Positions 50,461 to 59,486 of a stretch of DNA of 64,000 nt are shown here, in pieces. The stretch comes from SIG77 sp045589595 (GTDB lineage Bacteria > Verrucomicrobiota > Lentisphaeria > Victivallales > UBA1829): contig JAZNPK010000032.1 in NCBI GenBank assembly GCA_045589595.1, positions 191,538-255,537 of the forward strand. The letters are read 5' to 3'. The notes under the pieces were generated by a model. It searched no databases and was not told the origin of the DNA. It saw only the letters and a list, made by a program, of their open reading frames with translations. Position 1 is the first letter of the stretch. Each line of letters starts with the position of its first letter. Both the position numbers and the translations under genes were made by a program.

Positions 50461-52271
50461 GCGAAAACGAAGAAACACTGGAAAATCAGCGTCAGAGACG
50501 GATCTGTTTCCTGATCTTTCTCTCGTTCATCCTGCTTTCTGTGCTGGGGCTTCAACTCTGGAATACACAAGTCCTGCATGGTCACGATTACGAAGACAAA
50601 GCAAAGATGCAGAGTTTGCGGAAGATCCGTATCCCACCTCTCCGCGGCTCGATCCTGACAGCTGACGGTGTTGCCATTGCGGGGAACCGGGTGTCCTGGG
50701 ATCTTCAGTTCCATCCATCCGAAATGCGGCGTGCCAACCGGAACAAAATGGTGGAGCATATTATGGCGGAAGCGGATCGCGCGGCCCGCTGTATCGGACG
50801 GGAAAATCAGCTGACGGAAAAAGATCTGCGCTATCATTTGAGCAAACTGCCGGGGATCCCGCTGGTGCTGTTTCGGGATCTGAATCCGCAGGAGTTATTG
50901 CGGATCAAGGAGTTATACCCGCGTATCGAAGGAATGGAAATCGCCAATACCCCGGTCCGGAAATATCCATTCGGTTCTCTGGCGATCCATCTGATCGGAT
51001 ACACCCGCCAGAGCGATCCCTCCCGGGCAGAGGACCGGCTGGAATTCAATTATTATGTCCCGGACCTGAAAGGCATCATGGGGCTGGAAAAAATGTGTGA
51101 CGATGCCCTCCGCGGCAGCCCCGGACAGGAACTGGTGATGGTCAACAGTGCGGGCTTCGTCAGCGAAATGATGGAGGCGCCCACGCCCGCACGGGAAGGG
51201 GAGGAGATCCATCTGACGCTGGATCTCCGCGCCCAGCAGATCGCGGAAAAACTGCTGCAGCACAAAGTCGGTTCCATCGTTGTGATGGATACAATGACCG
51301 GCGCTGTCAAAGCCATGGCGTCCAGTCCCACCTTCACCGCCGAGGATTTCAGATACAAAAAACGCTATCACGCTCTGGCGGAAAATCCCGATCTGCCCTT
51401 TCTCAACCGGGCGACGATGGGCGTATATATGCCCGGCTCCGTGATCAAACCCTTTACGGGACTTGCCGCTCTTGCCTCCGGTGTGACGCCGGATGCCGTT
51501 GTCCGGTGTACCGGCAGAACACGCCACGGATACGGAAACGGGATCGCCTGCAACAACCGGTACGGACACGGGGATATGGATTTGATGAACGGCTTGAAAA
51601 AATCCTGCAACATATATTTTATTGAGAACGGCGTTCAGTGCGGGATCGATGCGCTGTCCACGGTGTATGCCTCTGCCGGATTCGGTTCGGAAACCGGGAT
51701 CGAGATCGCGGAACGGAAGGGATATTGTCCCGCCAACGGCCCCAAATGGAATGCCAGTGAAACGGCTTTTGTTTCTTTCGGACAGGGGAAGATCCTTGTA
51801 ACGCCGCTGCAGGTCGCCACTGCTTATGCCGCCCTTGCCAACGGCGGGACGCTCTGGCGGCCGTATATCATCGACCGTATCTCTGCGCCCGGAATGATCG
51901 GCGGAAAAGTGACCGCGCCGCAGAAACGGGGAACGCTTCTGGCAACACCGGAGGCACTGAATGCTGTCCGGGAGGGGCTGTTCAGAGTTGTGAATGAGGA
52001 CGGCGGCAGCGGCGTCCGCGCAAGGATCAGCAAAACAACCGTTTACGGTAAAACGGGAACCGCGGATGTGGATACAAAAACTCTGCCCACCAAACATGTC
52101 TGGTTTGCCGGTTTCGCAGAAAATCCGGTGACGAAACGCACATACAGTATTGCCGTTCTCATCGAGCGCGGGGATTCCGGCGGCGGGACTGCCGCGCCTC
52201 TTGTCGGTGCCTTTTTCGATCAGTGGTTCCCCGATCCGCCCGCACCGCCTCCTGCTCCGGCAGGATCGTAA
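50457..52271 (+). CDS. mrdA: Penicillin-binding protein 2 (elongation transpeptidase)
   Basis: The protein has 604 aa. An N-terminal membrane anchor (CFLIFLSFILLSVLGLQLW) is followed by the PBP dimer/linker domain (RKIRIPPLRGSILTADGVAIAGNR) and the transpeptidase domain with SxxK (MPGSVIKPF, Ser about 327), SxN (KSCNIYF, about 382) and KTG (YGKTGTAD, about 531). It crosslinks peptidoglycan during side-wall growth with RodA. The C-terminus is a proline-rich tail (PDPPAPPPAPAGS). Last gene of the operon; 6 bp from a convergent gene with no clear terminator. Confidence 0.94.
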   Translation: MSENEETLENQRQRRICFLIFLSFILLSVLGLQLWNTQVLHGHDYEDKAKMQSLRKIRIPPLRGSILTADGVAIAGNRVSWDLQFHPSEMRRANRNKMVEHIMAEADRAARCIGRENQLTEKDLRYHLSKLPGIPLVLFRDLNPQELLRIKELYPRIEGMEIANTPVRKYPFGSLAIHLIGYTRQSDPSRAEDRLEFNYYVPDLKGIMGLEKMCDDALRGSPGQELVMVNSAGFVSEMMEAPTPAREGEEIHLTLDLRAQQIAEKLLQHKVGSIVVMDTMTGAVKAMASSPTFTAEDFRYKKRYHALAENPDLPFLNRATMGVYMPGSVIKPFTGLAALASGVTPDAVVRCTGRTRHGYGNGIACNNRYGHGDMDLMNGLKKSCNIYFIENGVQCGIDALSTVYASAGFGSETGIEIAERKGYCPANGPKWNASETAFVSFGQGKILVTPLQVATAYAALANGGTLWRPYIIDRISAPGMIGGKVTAPQKRGTLLATPEALNAVREGLFRVVNEDGGSGVRARISKTTVYGKTGTADVDTKTLPTKHVWFAGFAENPVTKRTYSIAVLIERGDSGGGTAAPLVGAFFDQWFPDPPAPPPAPAGS

Positions 52272-52277
52272 GCCCCG

Positions 52278-53648
52278 TCAGACAAGCTGTGCCAGAGGAC
52301 ACGCTTTGCAGTCGCCGGACAATTTTTTGCACCATGTTTCCCGGATATGGATCAGCCCCTGTTGAGCGGCTGCTGTGCGGAAGATGTGTCCGCGTCCGGG
52401 GAAACAATCCTGCACCACGGTCCGGATGGTCAGATTTGCACCAGTCCGCGGCAGCATCAGAAATACGGTTTCGATCTTTGCGGTCTGTTTGAAATCTTTT
52501 GTGATCATGGCATAGGCGCGGAGCGCAGGAATGATCAGATCCGCCATCAGCTCAATGATCCGGTCTCTGCCGATGAGGGCGGAAGTCTTCTGCAGCGGTT
52601 TCGCCGTGAAAGATGTATGGGTCGTCCAGAACTTGTCGTCCGGACTGAGAGAATTTATGCAATCCGTCATAAAGTCTTTGATATTATCGGCTTCGACAAG
52701 TTTTGCCATCAGGACCGGCAGGGGATTGATGGTCCATTTCCGGATCAGTCCGGCAAGAATGGCGATGCGGCGTCCGATACTGTTCAGCGGGCGGCATTTG
52801 CGGTCGAAGGCAATGGGTTCTTTGTATTGACGGCGCAGAAGCCACCAATCGTCCCACAGACCGCAGACGATTTTTTTTGCATCATCGTCCAGCGGAGTCG
52901 AAGAGGGATCGGGCAATTCTCCGGATTCGCCCCAAAGCAGCGTGGTAAAGTGTTCTGTCCGGACGGATTCCGGATAAGAAAAGATCCGGTTCGCCAGATC
53001 CGAAAACTGTTGTCTGTTTCCGGGAATACCGATCAGTTCAAAGAGACGGGAAAGAAAGGCATTCTGTACGCCCCGGGCGATCATGGCAGTCAGGAGTTTG
53101 TCGGACTTGATCCGCATCCGTTCCAATCCGGCATCAGCGGCGAACTGGTGGATGGCATCATCGGGCAGACGGGAGAAAAAGGGTGCGCAGATCCCTTTCT
53201 GCTGCGGCGGGGGCTGTTCTTTGTAATGACCTTCACTGAAATCTTCCGGCAGCACAAAAACGGGCAGCATGGGGATTTTGGGCGCCAGTGTTCCGGCAAT
53301 ATCGTCTTCCCCGACAACATGCAGGATCACATTATCGTATCCGGCATCGTGTCCGTGTCGCGCCCAGTCAGATGTCCGGCAATGGATCTCAATATCGCCG
53401 TGAAGGACCTTGCCGTCGATCTCCAGTTTCGCATTGAGAAAATCGGGTCCGCCCTGATGATTCCATGTGCCGCGCGAAAATACTTTGAATTTTGTGCCGC
53501 CGGCTTTCAATGAAAAATCCAGATCCAGGGGAATACACCGCCAGAGTTCCTGAAGGGCAGCCTCGTAAAACGACCGCGCCTCCATCAGAAACAGGGGCAT
53601 TGCTTCTGAAGTGTCTTCCGGATTTATTTGTTTTTCAAGTGTTTGCAT
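52278..53648 (-). CDS. DUF2851 family protein
   Basis: The protein has 456 aa. It shows the DUF2851 core: LWRCIPLDLDFSLKAGGTKFKVFSRGTWNHQGGPDFLNAKLEIDGKVLHGDIEIHCRTSDWARHGHD in order (about 35-100). The spacing GPDF...GDIEIH resembles the metal-binding (PD...ExK-like) pattern of nuclease-fold enzymes, an inference only. The C-terminus carries a CKKLSGDCKACPL cysteine cluster. Function is unestablished. It is the last gene of the long minus-strand run from gyrB; its start shares one base with the zinc-ribbon gene's stop region (TGATG at 53646-53650). Confidence 0.85.
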   Translation of the reverse strand: MQTLEKQINPEDTSEAMPLFLMEARSFYEAALQELWRCIPLDLDFSLKAGGTKFKVFSRGTWNHQGGPDFLNAKLEIDGKVLHGDIEIHCRTSDWARHGHDAGYDNVILHVVGEDDIAGTLAPKIPMLPVFVLPEDFSEGHYKEQPPPQQKGICAPFFSRLPDDAIHQFAADAGLERMRIKSDKLLTAMIARGVQNAFLSRLFELIGIPGNRQQFSDLANRIFSYPESVRTEHFTTLLWGESGELPDPSSTPLDDDAKKIVCGLWDDWWLLRRQYKEPIAFDRKCRPLNSIGRRIAILAGLIRKWTINPLPVLMAKLVEADNIKDFMTDCINSLSPDDKFWTTHTSFTAKPLQKTSALIGRDRIIELMADLIIPALRAYAMITKDFKQTAKIETVFLMLPRTGANLTIRTVVQDCFPGRGHIFRTAAAQQGLIHIRETWCKKLSGDCKACPLAQLV

Positions 53649-53893
53649 CAGAATTGCTTACGCTTTTTGATAAAGCACATTTCATTGCATCGCGGGCAGC
53701 GGGTGATGTATTCCCGGTTGTCCTGCGCAAGAAAAGAAAGATGACATTTGTCGCAGACATACAGTTTGTCTTTGACCACGGACCAGTTGCTTTTCTGGAC
53801 GCGCCGCTCTTCACGGAACCAGAGAAACGCCAGAACGATCAGCCAGAGGCAGACATAAATACTGAAAAACTGTCCGGGTGAAATGGGGATCAT
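53648..53893 (-). CDS. Small membrane protein with a C-terminal zinc ribbon
   Basis: The protein has 81 aa. One transmembrane helix (FFSIYVCLWLIVLAFLWF, residues 9-26), a basic linker, then CDKCHLSF (47-54) and CPRCNEMCF (about 66-74), a CxxC...CxxC zinc ribbon facing the cytoplasm by the positive-inside rule. Its arrangement (single anchor plus ribbon) suits an adaptor that tethers a partner to the membrane, and its overlaps with the DUF2851 gene make that protein the natural candidate. Family unknown. Confidence 0.82.
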   Translation of the reverse strand: MIPISPGQFFSIYVCLWLIVLAFLWFREERRVQKSNWSVVKDKLYVCDKCHLSFLAQDNREYITRCPRCNEMCFIKKRKQF

Positions 53894-53896
53894 ATT

Positions 53897-54691
53897 TTAT
53901 TCTCCTGTTGTGACGGGTGCGTCCTGCCGCCAGAAGATCCGGACCAGTCGGGGCGGTGTGTTTTTTTCTGTTTTCAACGTGACCAGATGTACCGTCAACA
54001 GCTGTTTTGCGTAGAGGTCCAGAATCAGGTTTCCGCTTGAATTGCGGATCCTGACTTCCGGCGGCATTGCGGTATCGATGCCGGAAACGATCTGCAGTTC
54101 CGTCGGTCCGGTAATATCGCGGGATGCGAAAAGTGCGGCTCTGCGGTCCTCGTTCCGATCTGTGATGTTCAGGATCTTTCCGGTGGCATCGAGCCACAGG
54201 GGATAATGGGGCGCCGCCGTTTTTTCTTTTCCGGCAGCCTGATGCAGGGCAGTCTGCATATCCATCAGGAAATCCGGATAGGAGAACATTTCCCCCGGCT
54301 CCCGCGGTGCAAACCGAACCGCCGGATAGGGCGGGACCGGTTCAGGCGGCAATTCCTGATGGACCAGCGGCGGAATGGACGGATCGCTTCTCTCCGTCAG
54401 ATTCCGGATGAGACTGTATCCTGTTTTTTCGCTGCCGTGGATCATTTCAGCCGGATCGGGCAGGGCATTCCATTTTTTCCGGAGTCCCGCAAAAACCGGA
54501 TCGCTGCCGGAAATAAAATAATTGGACCGCTTTCCGCTTTTGATGTGGGCGGGATTTTCCGCTTTCGCGCCGCGGAAAAGAACACAGAACGCCCCATGGA
54601 TCAACAGCGCCACGATCAGAAAGATCACGGTACTGCCCCAGGAGATCCGGTCTTTGTACTTTTTCTGCGACTGTGTCATAATAAAGATCAC
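53897..54691 (-). CDS. Single-pass envelope protein with a possible TonB-like C-terminal domain
   Basis: The protein has 264 aa. It starts at a GTG overlapping the exbD stop (GTGA), or at the ATG at 54679. One helix (STVIFLIVALLIHGAFCVLF, about 20-39), a polar/proline-bearing periplasmic stretch (PPLVHQELPPEPVPPYP), and a C-terminal region with LWLDATGKI and VRIRNSSGNLILDLYAKQLL. The order anchor, Pro-rich spacer, SSG-x-LD-x-x-A motif behind exbB-exbD is that of TonB/TolA energy transducers, but the sequence is too diverged to be sure. Confidence 0.65.
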   Translation of the reverse strand: MIFIMTQSQKKYKDRISWGSTVIFLIVALLIHGAFCVLFRGAKAENPAHIKSGKRSNYFISGSDPVFAGLRKKWNALPDPAEMIHGSEKTGYSLIRNLTERSDPSIPPLVHQELPPEPVPPYPAVRFAPREPGEMFSYPDFLMDMQTALHQAAGKEKTAAPHYPLWLDATGKILNITDRNEDRRAALFASRDITGPTELQIVSGIDTAMPPEVRIRNSSGNLILDLYAKQLLTVHLVTLKTEKNTPPRLVRIFWRQDAPVTTGE

Positions 54692-55182
54692 TCGGTGCGG
54701 ATCGTTTTGACTTTGGGCGCGGCATCATCGCCGGAAGTCATCAGCACCGCATTCATATCCAGTTCCCGGGCGATGGAGAACAGCATGATCAGCCGGTCCT
54801 GGGGGGCATTGACATCGGCGCGGATGATCAGTTCATCCCGCTTGGCTTTTTTGTCGATGGGGACCGTACGGCTGTCGGCGATCCGCCGTTTGAGCGCATC
54901 CTTGTTCAACGAGGAAAGCATGGTATCGTTGAAGTAGATATTGGCATCCCGGTCCACAGTGATGATCAAACCCTTGGAAGCATACGTCAATTCCCCGGCG
55001 GATTGGGGCAGCGTTACGGAGATCCCGCGCACCGGCACAAAGTTTGTACCCATGATGAAGAAGATCAGCAGAATAAAAAATACGCTGAGGGCAGGTACAA
55101 GATTCGGCATCCCTTTGAAGATCTTCAGTTTCGACCGTATCCGCACCGTGTATGCCGGATCTGTTGATTTGCCGGTGATCAT
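54688..55182 (-). CDS. exbD: ExbD/TolR-type biopolymer transport protein
   Basis: The protein has 164 aa. One N-terminal transmembrane helix (VPALSVFFILLIFFIMGTNFVPV) is followed by a periplasmic domain (ISVTLPQSAGELTYASKGLIITVDRDANIYFNDTML...DELIIRADVNAPQDRLIML). The critical membrane aspartate of ExbD is not evident in the usual place, and the helix begins after PNLVPALS. With ExbB it forms the proton-driven motor that powers TonB or Tol systems. ATGA overlap with exbB. Confidence 0.86.
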   Translation of the reverse strand: MITGKSTDPAYTVRIRSKLKIFKGMPNLVPALSVFFILLIFFIMGTNFVPVRGISVTLPQSAGELTYASKGLIITVDRDANIYFNDTMLSSLNKDALKRRIADSRTVPIDKKAKRDELIIRADVNAPQDRLIMLFSIARELDMNAVLMTSGDDAAPKVKTIRTE

Positions 55183-55820
55183 TCCCCACGCTCCGTTTTC
55201 TGGTGACGGCTGAAGAAATAAAGGATCTCGGACGACGCTTTTTCCATTTCAATACAGAAATTGTTCACCCGGGACAAAAGATAATTGTAAGCGATATGAC
55301 AGGGGATCGCCACACTCAAGCCTGCCGCTGTACTCGTCAGTGCCATATAAACACCTCTGGAGAGTTCGGGCAGAGTCATACCCGCACCGTTTTCCATGGC
55401 GCGGAAAGCATCGAACATCCCGATCACCGTGCCGAGCAGCCCCAGCAGCGGCGCAACATAGGCAATGGTCGCCAACACATTCAGACGGGATTCCATCCGT
55501 GGGACTTCGATCAGCGACTGGGATTCCAACGCCTGCCGGATATCGTCTCCGTTCTGGTACGCATAAATGGCACTGTGGAGCAGACGCGCCACCGGTCCGG
55601 GCGTATTGTCGCACAGAGAGATCGCTTCGATCAGACCGTCACGGCGCAATACATTGACCAGCCCGGCGATCAGTTCCCCCACATTCACCTGGGCGCGGTG
55701 GAACTGGAACCATTTTGAAAGAAAGATGCAGACCGCGATCACACTGCATGCCGCAATGGCATACATGACCGGACCGCCGTCCAGAAAGATTTGCATATAA
55801 GGGGTCATGGCGTTGTTCAT
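55179..55820 (-). CDS. exbB: ExbB/TolQ-type (MotA/TolQ/ExbB) proton channel protein
   Basis: The protein has 213 aa with three transmembrane segments. The conserved central part is ATIAYVAPLLGLLGTVIGMFDAFRAM, followed by SRGVYMALTSTAAGLSVAIPCHIAYNYL, diagnostic for the family. It forms the channel partner of ExbD. ATGA overlaps on both sides, with the TPR protein (55817-55820) and exbD (55179-55182). Confidence 0.93.
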   Translation of the reverse strand: MNNAMTPYMQIFLDGGPVMYAIAACSVIAVCIFLSKWFQFHRAQVNVGELIAGLVNVLRRDGLIEAISLCDNTPGPVARLLHSAIYAYQNGDDIRQALESQSLIEVPRMESRLNVLATIAYVAPLLGLLGTVIGMFDAFRAMENGAGMTLPELSRGVYMALTSTAAGLSVAIPCHIAYNYLLSRVNNFCIEMEKASSEILYFFSRHQKTERGE

Positions 55821-58330
55821 TTGATCGTTTCTCCCGTCGTTATAGTCTGGCGTTTCAAGCGTTTCAAAGTATTGATCCGTTTCCGGTAATTCTGATCAGG
55901 GGCAACCCCTGCATTGTGCAATGCGGTCATAACCCGGATGGCATCGTTGATGATCCCGGCATCCGTGCTTTTCATGGCGATCACTTCAAAAGCGTTCATG
56001 CCTTTGATGATCCAGAACCGTTCCGCCGGACGGGCGGAAAGCCTGTCCGCAGGCAGAAAAGACAGCAATTTTCTGAATTGTTCCACAGCCGGACGGGTCT
56101 CGCCCAGCAGCTGATGACACCGTCCCGCCTTGTATGCGGTCATGGCATAAAATTCCGGCAGCAGATCTTTCTGACTCAACAGAGACATATAAAGATCCAG
56201 TGCTTTCCGGTAACCTTTGATGTCATCATTTTTTGCCGCGATGGCAAAATAGCAATCCCCTTCCGATCCGGCGGCAGCCTGAGCCAAAGATGTGCCGGGC
56301 TGCTTTCCGGCGGAACGCTGATAGGATTCTGCCGCTTCTTCAAACCGGTTCTGTTTGCGGAGAACATCCCCGTGCAGGAAATGCACATCGGCGGAATCAT
56401 TCATCACCGGATGATTTTTGATCAGGTCTTTCAGGATTTTTTCCGCACCGGAATAATCTTTGTTCCGACAGGAAATTTGCGCTTTCCTGAACATTGCCTG
56501 CGCACGGATCACGGCAGCTCCCGCCGCGTTGGATGTCATGCGGTTCAACAGATCTTCCGCTTTGCCCGCCTGACCGTAATTGATGTAAAAGTCAGCCAGA
56601 TTCAGCATGGCATAACCGGCTTCACGGGAGCCCGGAAAACGTTTGACCAGAGCCAGTGTATGTTTCTCCGGCAGATTGTCGTCCGCACTGCAGTATGCGC
56701 AGAGTGTAAGCCAGTATCCGGCAGAGGGTGCGAGGGGGGAATCGCTGCGGAATACCGCTTCAAAATGCTTCGCCGCCGTCGCAAAATCTTTGTCCTTGTA
56801 GTACAATGTTGCCGCGCGGAACAACGCCTGAGCCTTTTGTGCGGTGGTCGCCTGCTGCATACCGGCGCAATTGAGATATTCCTTTTTCGCCTCTTCTTTT
56901 CTGCCGAGAGTTTCAAAGGATTCCGCCCGGTAAAGCATCAGCGCGGCATCCGTTTTATTGCCTTTGGATCCCGTCAGTTTCAAAATACTTTCGTGATCTT
57001 TCAGCTTTGCGTAGAGCGTCACGGCTTTTTTGCGCGCACGCAGATCATCCTGCCGGATCTGTGTGACCCGCGTATAGAGATCTGCCGCTTTTTTCAGATC
57101 GCCGCGGGCTTCTTCCACTTCCGCAAGAAGATTGAGTGTTTCCGGTGCATCATTTTTTCCGCCGCAATAGTGGATCGCCAGTTTACCGGCTGTGTCGGGA
57201 ATATGATTTTCCAGCAGCATGTGGAACAGATTGCGGAAGATCCGCGGCTTATTTTTGTCGGATTGTTCCGCCAGACAAAGTTTTGCCATGTCCAGAGCTT
57301 CTTTTTCGTGTTTGGTCTTTGCCAGCAGACGGATCGTCCCCATCTTGATCTCCAGCGGCGTTCCGGCGCGTTTGAACAGATCCAGATGTTTGAGCGCAAG
57401 TGATGCCGCATCCTGCGGTTTATCCATTTTTTCCAGCATGACCGCCATGGCAGTCAGAGCGGAAAAGGCATCCTCGGATGTGCGGGCGTAAAGATATGCC
57501 ATCCGGTAGGATCCCAACGCGGACGCATAATCGCCGATCCTGAAAAATTCATCCCCGATCAGAGATGTGATCAGATAAAAGAACCCGTCTTCTTTTGCCT
57601 CCTCTTCGATTTTTTCATTGGCGAAGGATTCCGTCTTTGCATGATTTTTCAGGGAGAGATAAGTATTGAGAAGGCGGTACGCCTCAATGGACCGGGCATC
57701 TTCATTCAGTTTCAGTTTTGCCAGCAGTTCGATGGCTTCATCGGTTTTTCCCAGAGCGGTCAGTGCCAGGATCCGCCGTTCTTCCAGTTTGCGGAAAAAG
57801 AGCGTGTCCGGAGAATTTTTCAGAAGTTCCGAATAGATCCCCACCGCCGCATCGTAGGCTTTGAGCATTTCGTGTGCCGCCGCCAGAGACAGCATGGCAC
57901 GGATCCGCCGGGGATCCTGTTTGGGGATCTCCGGCAGAAGTTGAGTCAGGATCACGGCCGCATTGGCAGGATCCCGTTTCAACAGCAGAATATCGGCAGA
58001 CCAGAGAGAGACAGAACATTTTTCCGCATCGGGAAAACGCTGACGGTACAGCGAAAGCAATTCTTCCGCCTGAGCCGCCCTCGCTCCGAGGATCCGGGCA
58101 TTGATCTCACTTTCCAGCGCATCCCGGACCGCCGGAATGTCCTGAAGGTTTTCCGCTTCCTGACGGTACGTACGGTAAAATCCTGCTGCCGCATCAAAAT
58201 TCTGCAGCGAAAGGGCGTTGTCGCCTGAAACTTTACCGGCATACTCCACCGGTTCCGCCGCAGAGAGCGCGGCGGAAAACAGAAGGAGCATACTGCCTGT
58301 CAGGAATTTCCGGAGAAAGATGTTTTTCAT
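55817..58330 (-). CDS. Exported tetratricopeptide-repeat protein
   Basis: The protein has 837 aa. The start at 58330 is chosen for AAAGGA 5 nt upstream and the signal peptide MKNIFLRKFLTGSMLLLFSA that it exposes; the longer frame overlaps recA. The rest is a superhelix of about 18-20 TPR-like units (for example AAGFYRTYRQEAENL, AAKHFEAVFRSDSPLAPSAGYWL, AEDLLNRM). This is the size and placement of the YbgF/CpoB- or outer-membrane-assembly type scaffolds that work with TolQRA or TonB-ExbBD. It is coupled to exbB by ATGA, supporting a joint envelope function. Confidence 0.85.
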   Translation of the reverse strand: MKNIFLRKFLTGSMLLLFSAALSAAEPVEYAGKVSGDNALSLQNFDAAAGFYRTYRQEAENLQDIPAVRDALESEINARILGARAAQAEELLSLYRQRFPDAEKCSVSLWSADILLLKRDPANAAVILTQLLPEIPKQDPRRIRAMLSLAAAHEMLKAYDAAVGIYSELLKNSPDTLFFRKLEERRILALTALGKTDEAIELLAKLKLNEDARSIEAYRLLNTYLSLKNHAKTESFANEKIEEEAKEDGFFYLITSLIGDEFFRIGDYASALGSYRMAYLYARTSEDAFSALTAMAVMLEKMDKPQDAASLALKHLDLFKRAGTPLEIKMGTIRLLAKTKHEKEALDMAKLCLAEQSDKNKPRIFRNLFHMLLENHIPDTAGKLAIHYCGGKNDAPETLNLLAEVEEARGDLKKAADLYTRVTQIRQDDLRARKKAVTLYAKLKDHESILKLTGSKGNKTDAALMLYRAESFETLGRKEEAKKEYLNCAGMQQATTAQKAQALFRAATLYYKDKDFATAAKHFEAVFRSDSPLAPSAGYWLTLCAYCSADDNLPEKHTLALVKRFPGSREAGYAMLNLADFYINYGQAGKAEDLLNRMTSNAAGAAVIRAQAMFRKAQISCRNKDYSGAEKILKDLIKNHPVMNDSADVHFLHGDVLRKQNRFEEAAESYQRSAGKQPGTSLAQAAAGSEGDCYFAIAAKNDDIKGYRKALDLYMSLLSQKDLLPEFYAMTAYKAGRCHQLLGETRPAVEQFRKLLSFLPADRLSARPAERFWIIKGMNAFEVIAMKSTDAGIINDAIRVMTALHNAGVAPDQNYRKRINTLKRLKRQTITTGETIK

Positions 58331-58362
58331 CCAAATCCTTTCAGCCGTGACCGACCGTTTGA

Positions 58363-59463
58363 TCATGCGTCGGCGGCAGGTGTTTCAGCCGGTTCTGCCG
58401 CAGGTGCCGCAGCTTCAGCCGTGCCGTTCTTTTCTGCAAGTTTTTCCTTGATCCTGGTGTAGATGCGGTTGACCAGTTCCGGACTTTCACCCAGAAGTGT
58501 TTTCACCGCTTCGCGTCCCTGTGCGAGCTGTTCCTCCCCGAAGGAGAACCAGGAACCGCGTTTTTCAATGATCCCCATATCGCAGGCAACATCCAGAACA
58601 GAGCCGGTGCGGGAGATCCCTTCGTTGAAGTTGATGTCAAATTCCGCCACTTTGAACGGGGGCGCAAGTTTGTTCTTGACAACTTTGACTCTTGTACGGG
58701 CGCCCGTGGCTTCCCCGCTGCTGTCCTTGATCGCCTGAATACGGCGGATGTCCATACGCACGGAACAGTAATATTTCATGGCGTTACCGCCCGGAGTCGT
58801 TTCCGGATTGCCGAACATGACGCCGATCTTTTCGCGCATCTGGTTGGTGAAAATACAGCAGGTTTTGCTGCGGCTGATCACCGGTGTCAGTTTCCGGAGC
58901 GCCTGAGACATCAATCTCGCCTGCAGCCCCATGAAGGAATCGCCGATGTTGCCTTCGATCTCACTCTTGGGCACCAGCGCCGCCACAGAGTCGATCACCA
59001 GCACATCCACTGCATTGCTGCGGACAAGTGTTTCCGCAATGTTCAGCGCATCTTCACCGCAGTCCGGCTGGGCAATGAGCAGATTGTCGATGTTCACCCC
59101 GATCTTTTTTGCATAGGCGGGGTCCACTGCATGTTCCGCATCAATGAATGCCGCCGTGCCGCCCGCTTTCTGGGCGTTGGCGATCACATGCATACACAGC
59201 GTCGTTTTACCGGAGGATTCCGGACCGAACACTTCAATGATCCTGCCGCGGGGCAACCCCATGATCCCCAGCGCAATGTCAAGGGAGAGCGCACCCGTGC
59301 TGATGACCGGCACATCCACCACTTTGTTGTCGCCGAGGCGCATGATGGAGCCTTTGCCGAATTCTTTTTCGATCTGCCCGATGGCGATCGAAAGATTTTT
59401 ATCCCGTGTTTCCTGAGCCGAACCTGCTGCAGCGGCAGGGGCGCCTGATTTCTTTTCAGCCAT
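58363..59463 (-). CDS. recA: Recombinase RecA
   Basis: The protein has 366 aa. Walker A FGPESSGKT (79-87), LLIAQPDCGEDALNIAETLVRS, VIDSVAALVPKSEIEG (Walker B), SQALRKLTPVISRSKTCCIFTNQMREKIGVMFGNPETTPGGNAMKYY in order, and an Ala/Glu-rich C-terminus (GTAEAAAPAAEPAETP). It performs strand exchange in recombination and the SOS response. Its gene follows gyrB by 23 nt with no promoter of the window's usual type, so it is read from the gyrB transcript. I see no SOS box directly upstream. Confidence 0.97.
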   Translation of the reverse strand: MAEKKSGAPAAAAGSAQETRDKNLSIAIGQIEKEFGKGSIMRLGDNKVVDVPVISTGALSLDIALGIMGLPRGRIIEVFGPESSGKTTLCMHVIANAQKAGGTAAFIDAEHAVDPAYAKKIGVNIDNLLIAQPDCGEDALNIAETLVRSNAVDVLVIDSVAALVPKSEIEGNIGDSFMGLQARLMSQALRKLTPVISRSKTCCIFTNQMREKIGVMFGNPETTPGGNAMKYYCSVRMDIRRIQAIKDSSGEATGARTRVKVVKNKLAPPFKVAEFDINFNEGISRTGSVLDVACDMGIIEKRGSWFSFGEEQLAQGREAVKTLLGESPELVNRIYTRIKEKLAEKNGTAEAAAPAAEPAETPAADA

Positions 59464-59486
59464 AATCGTTTTTTCCTTCCGTTTTG

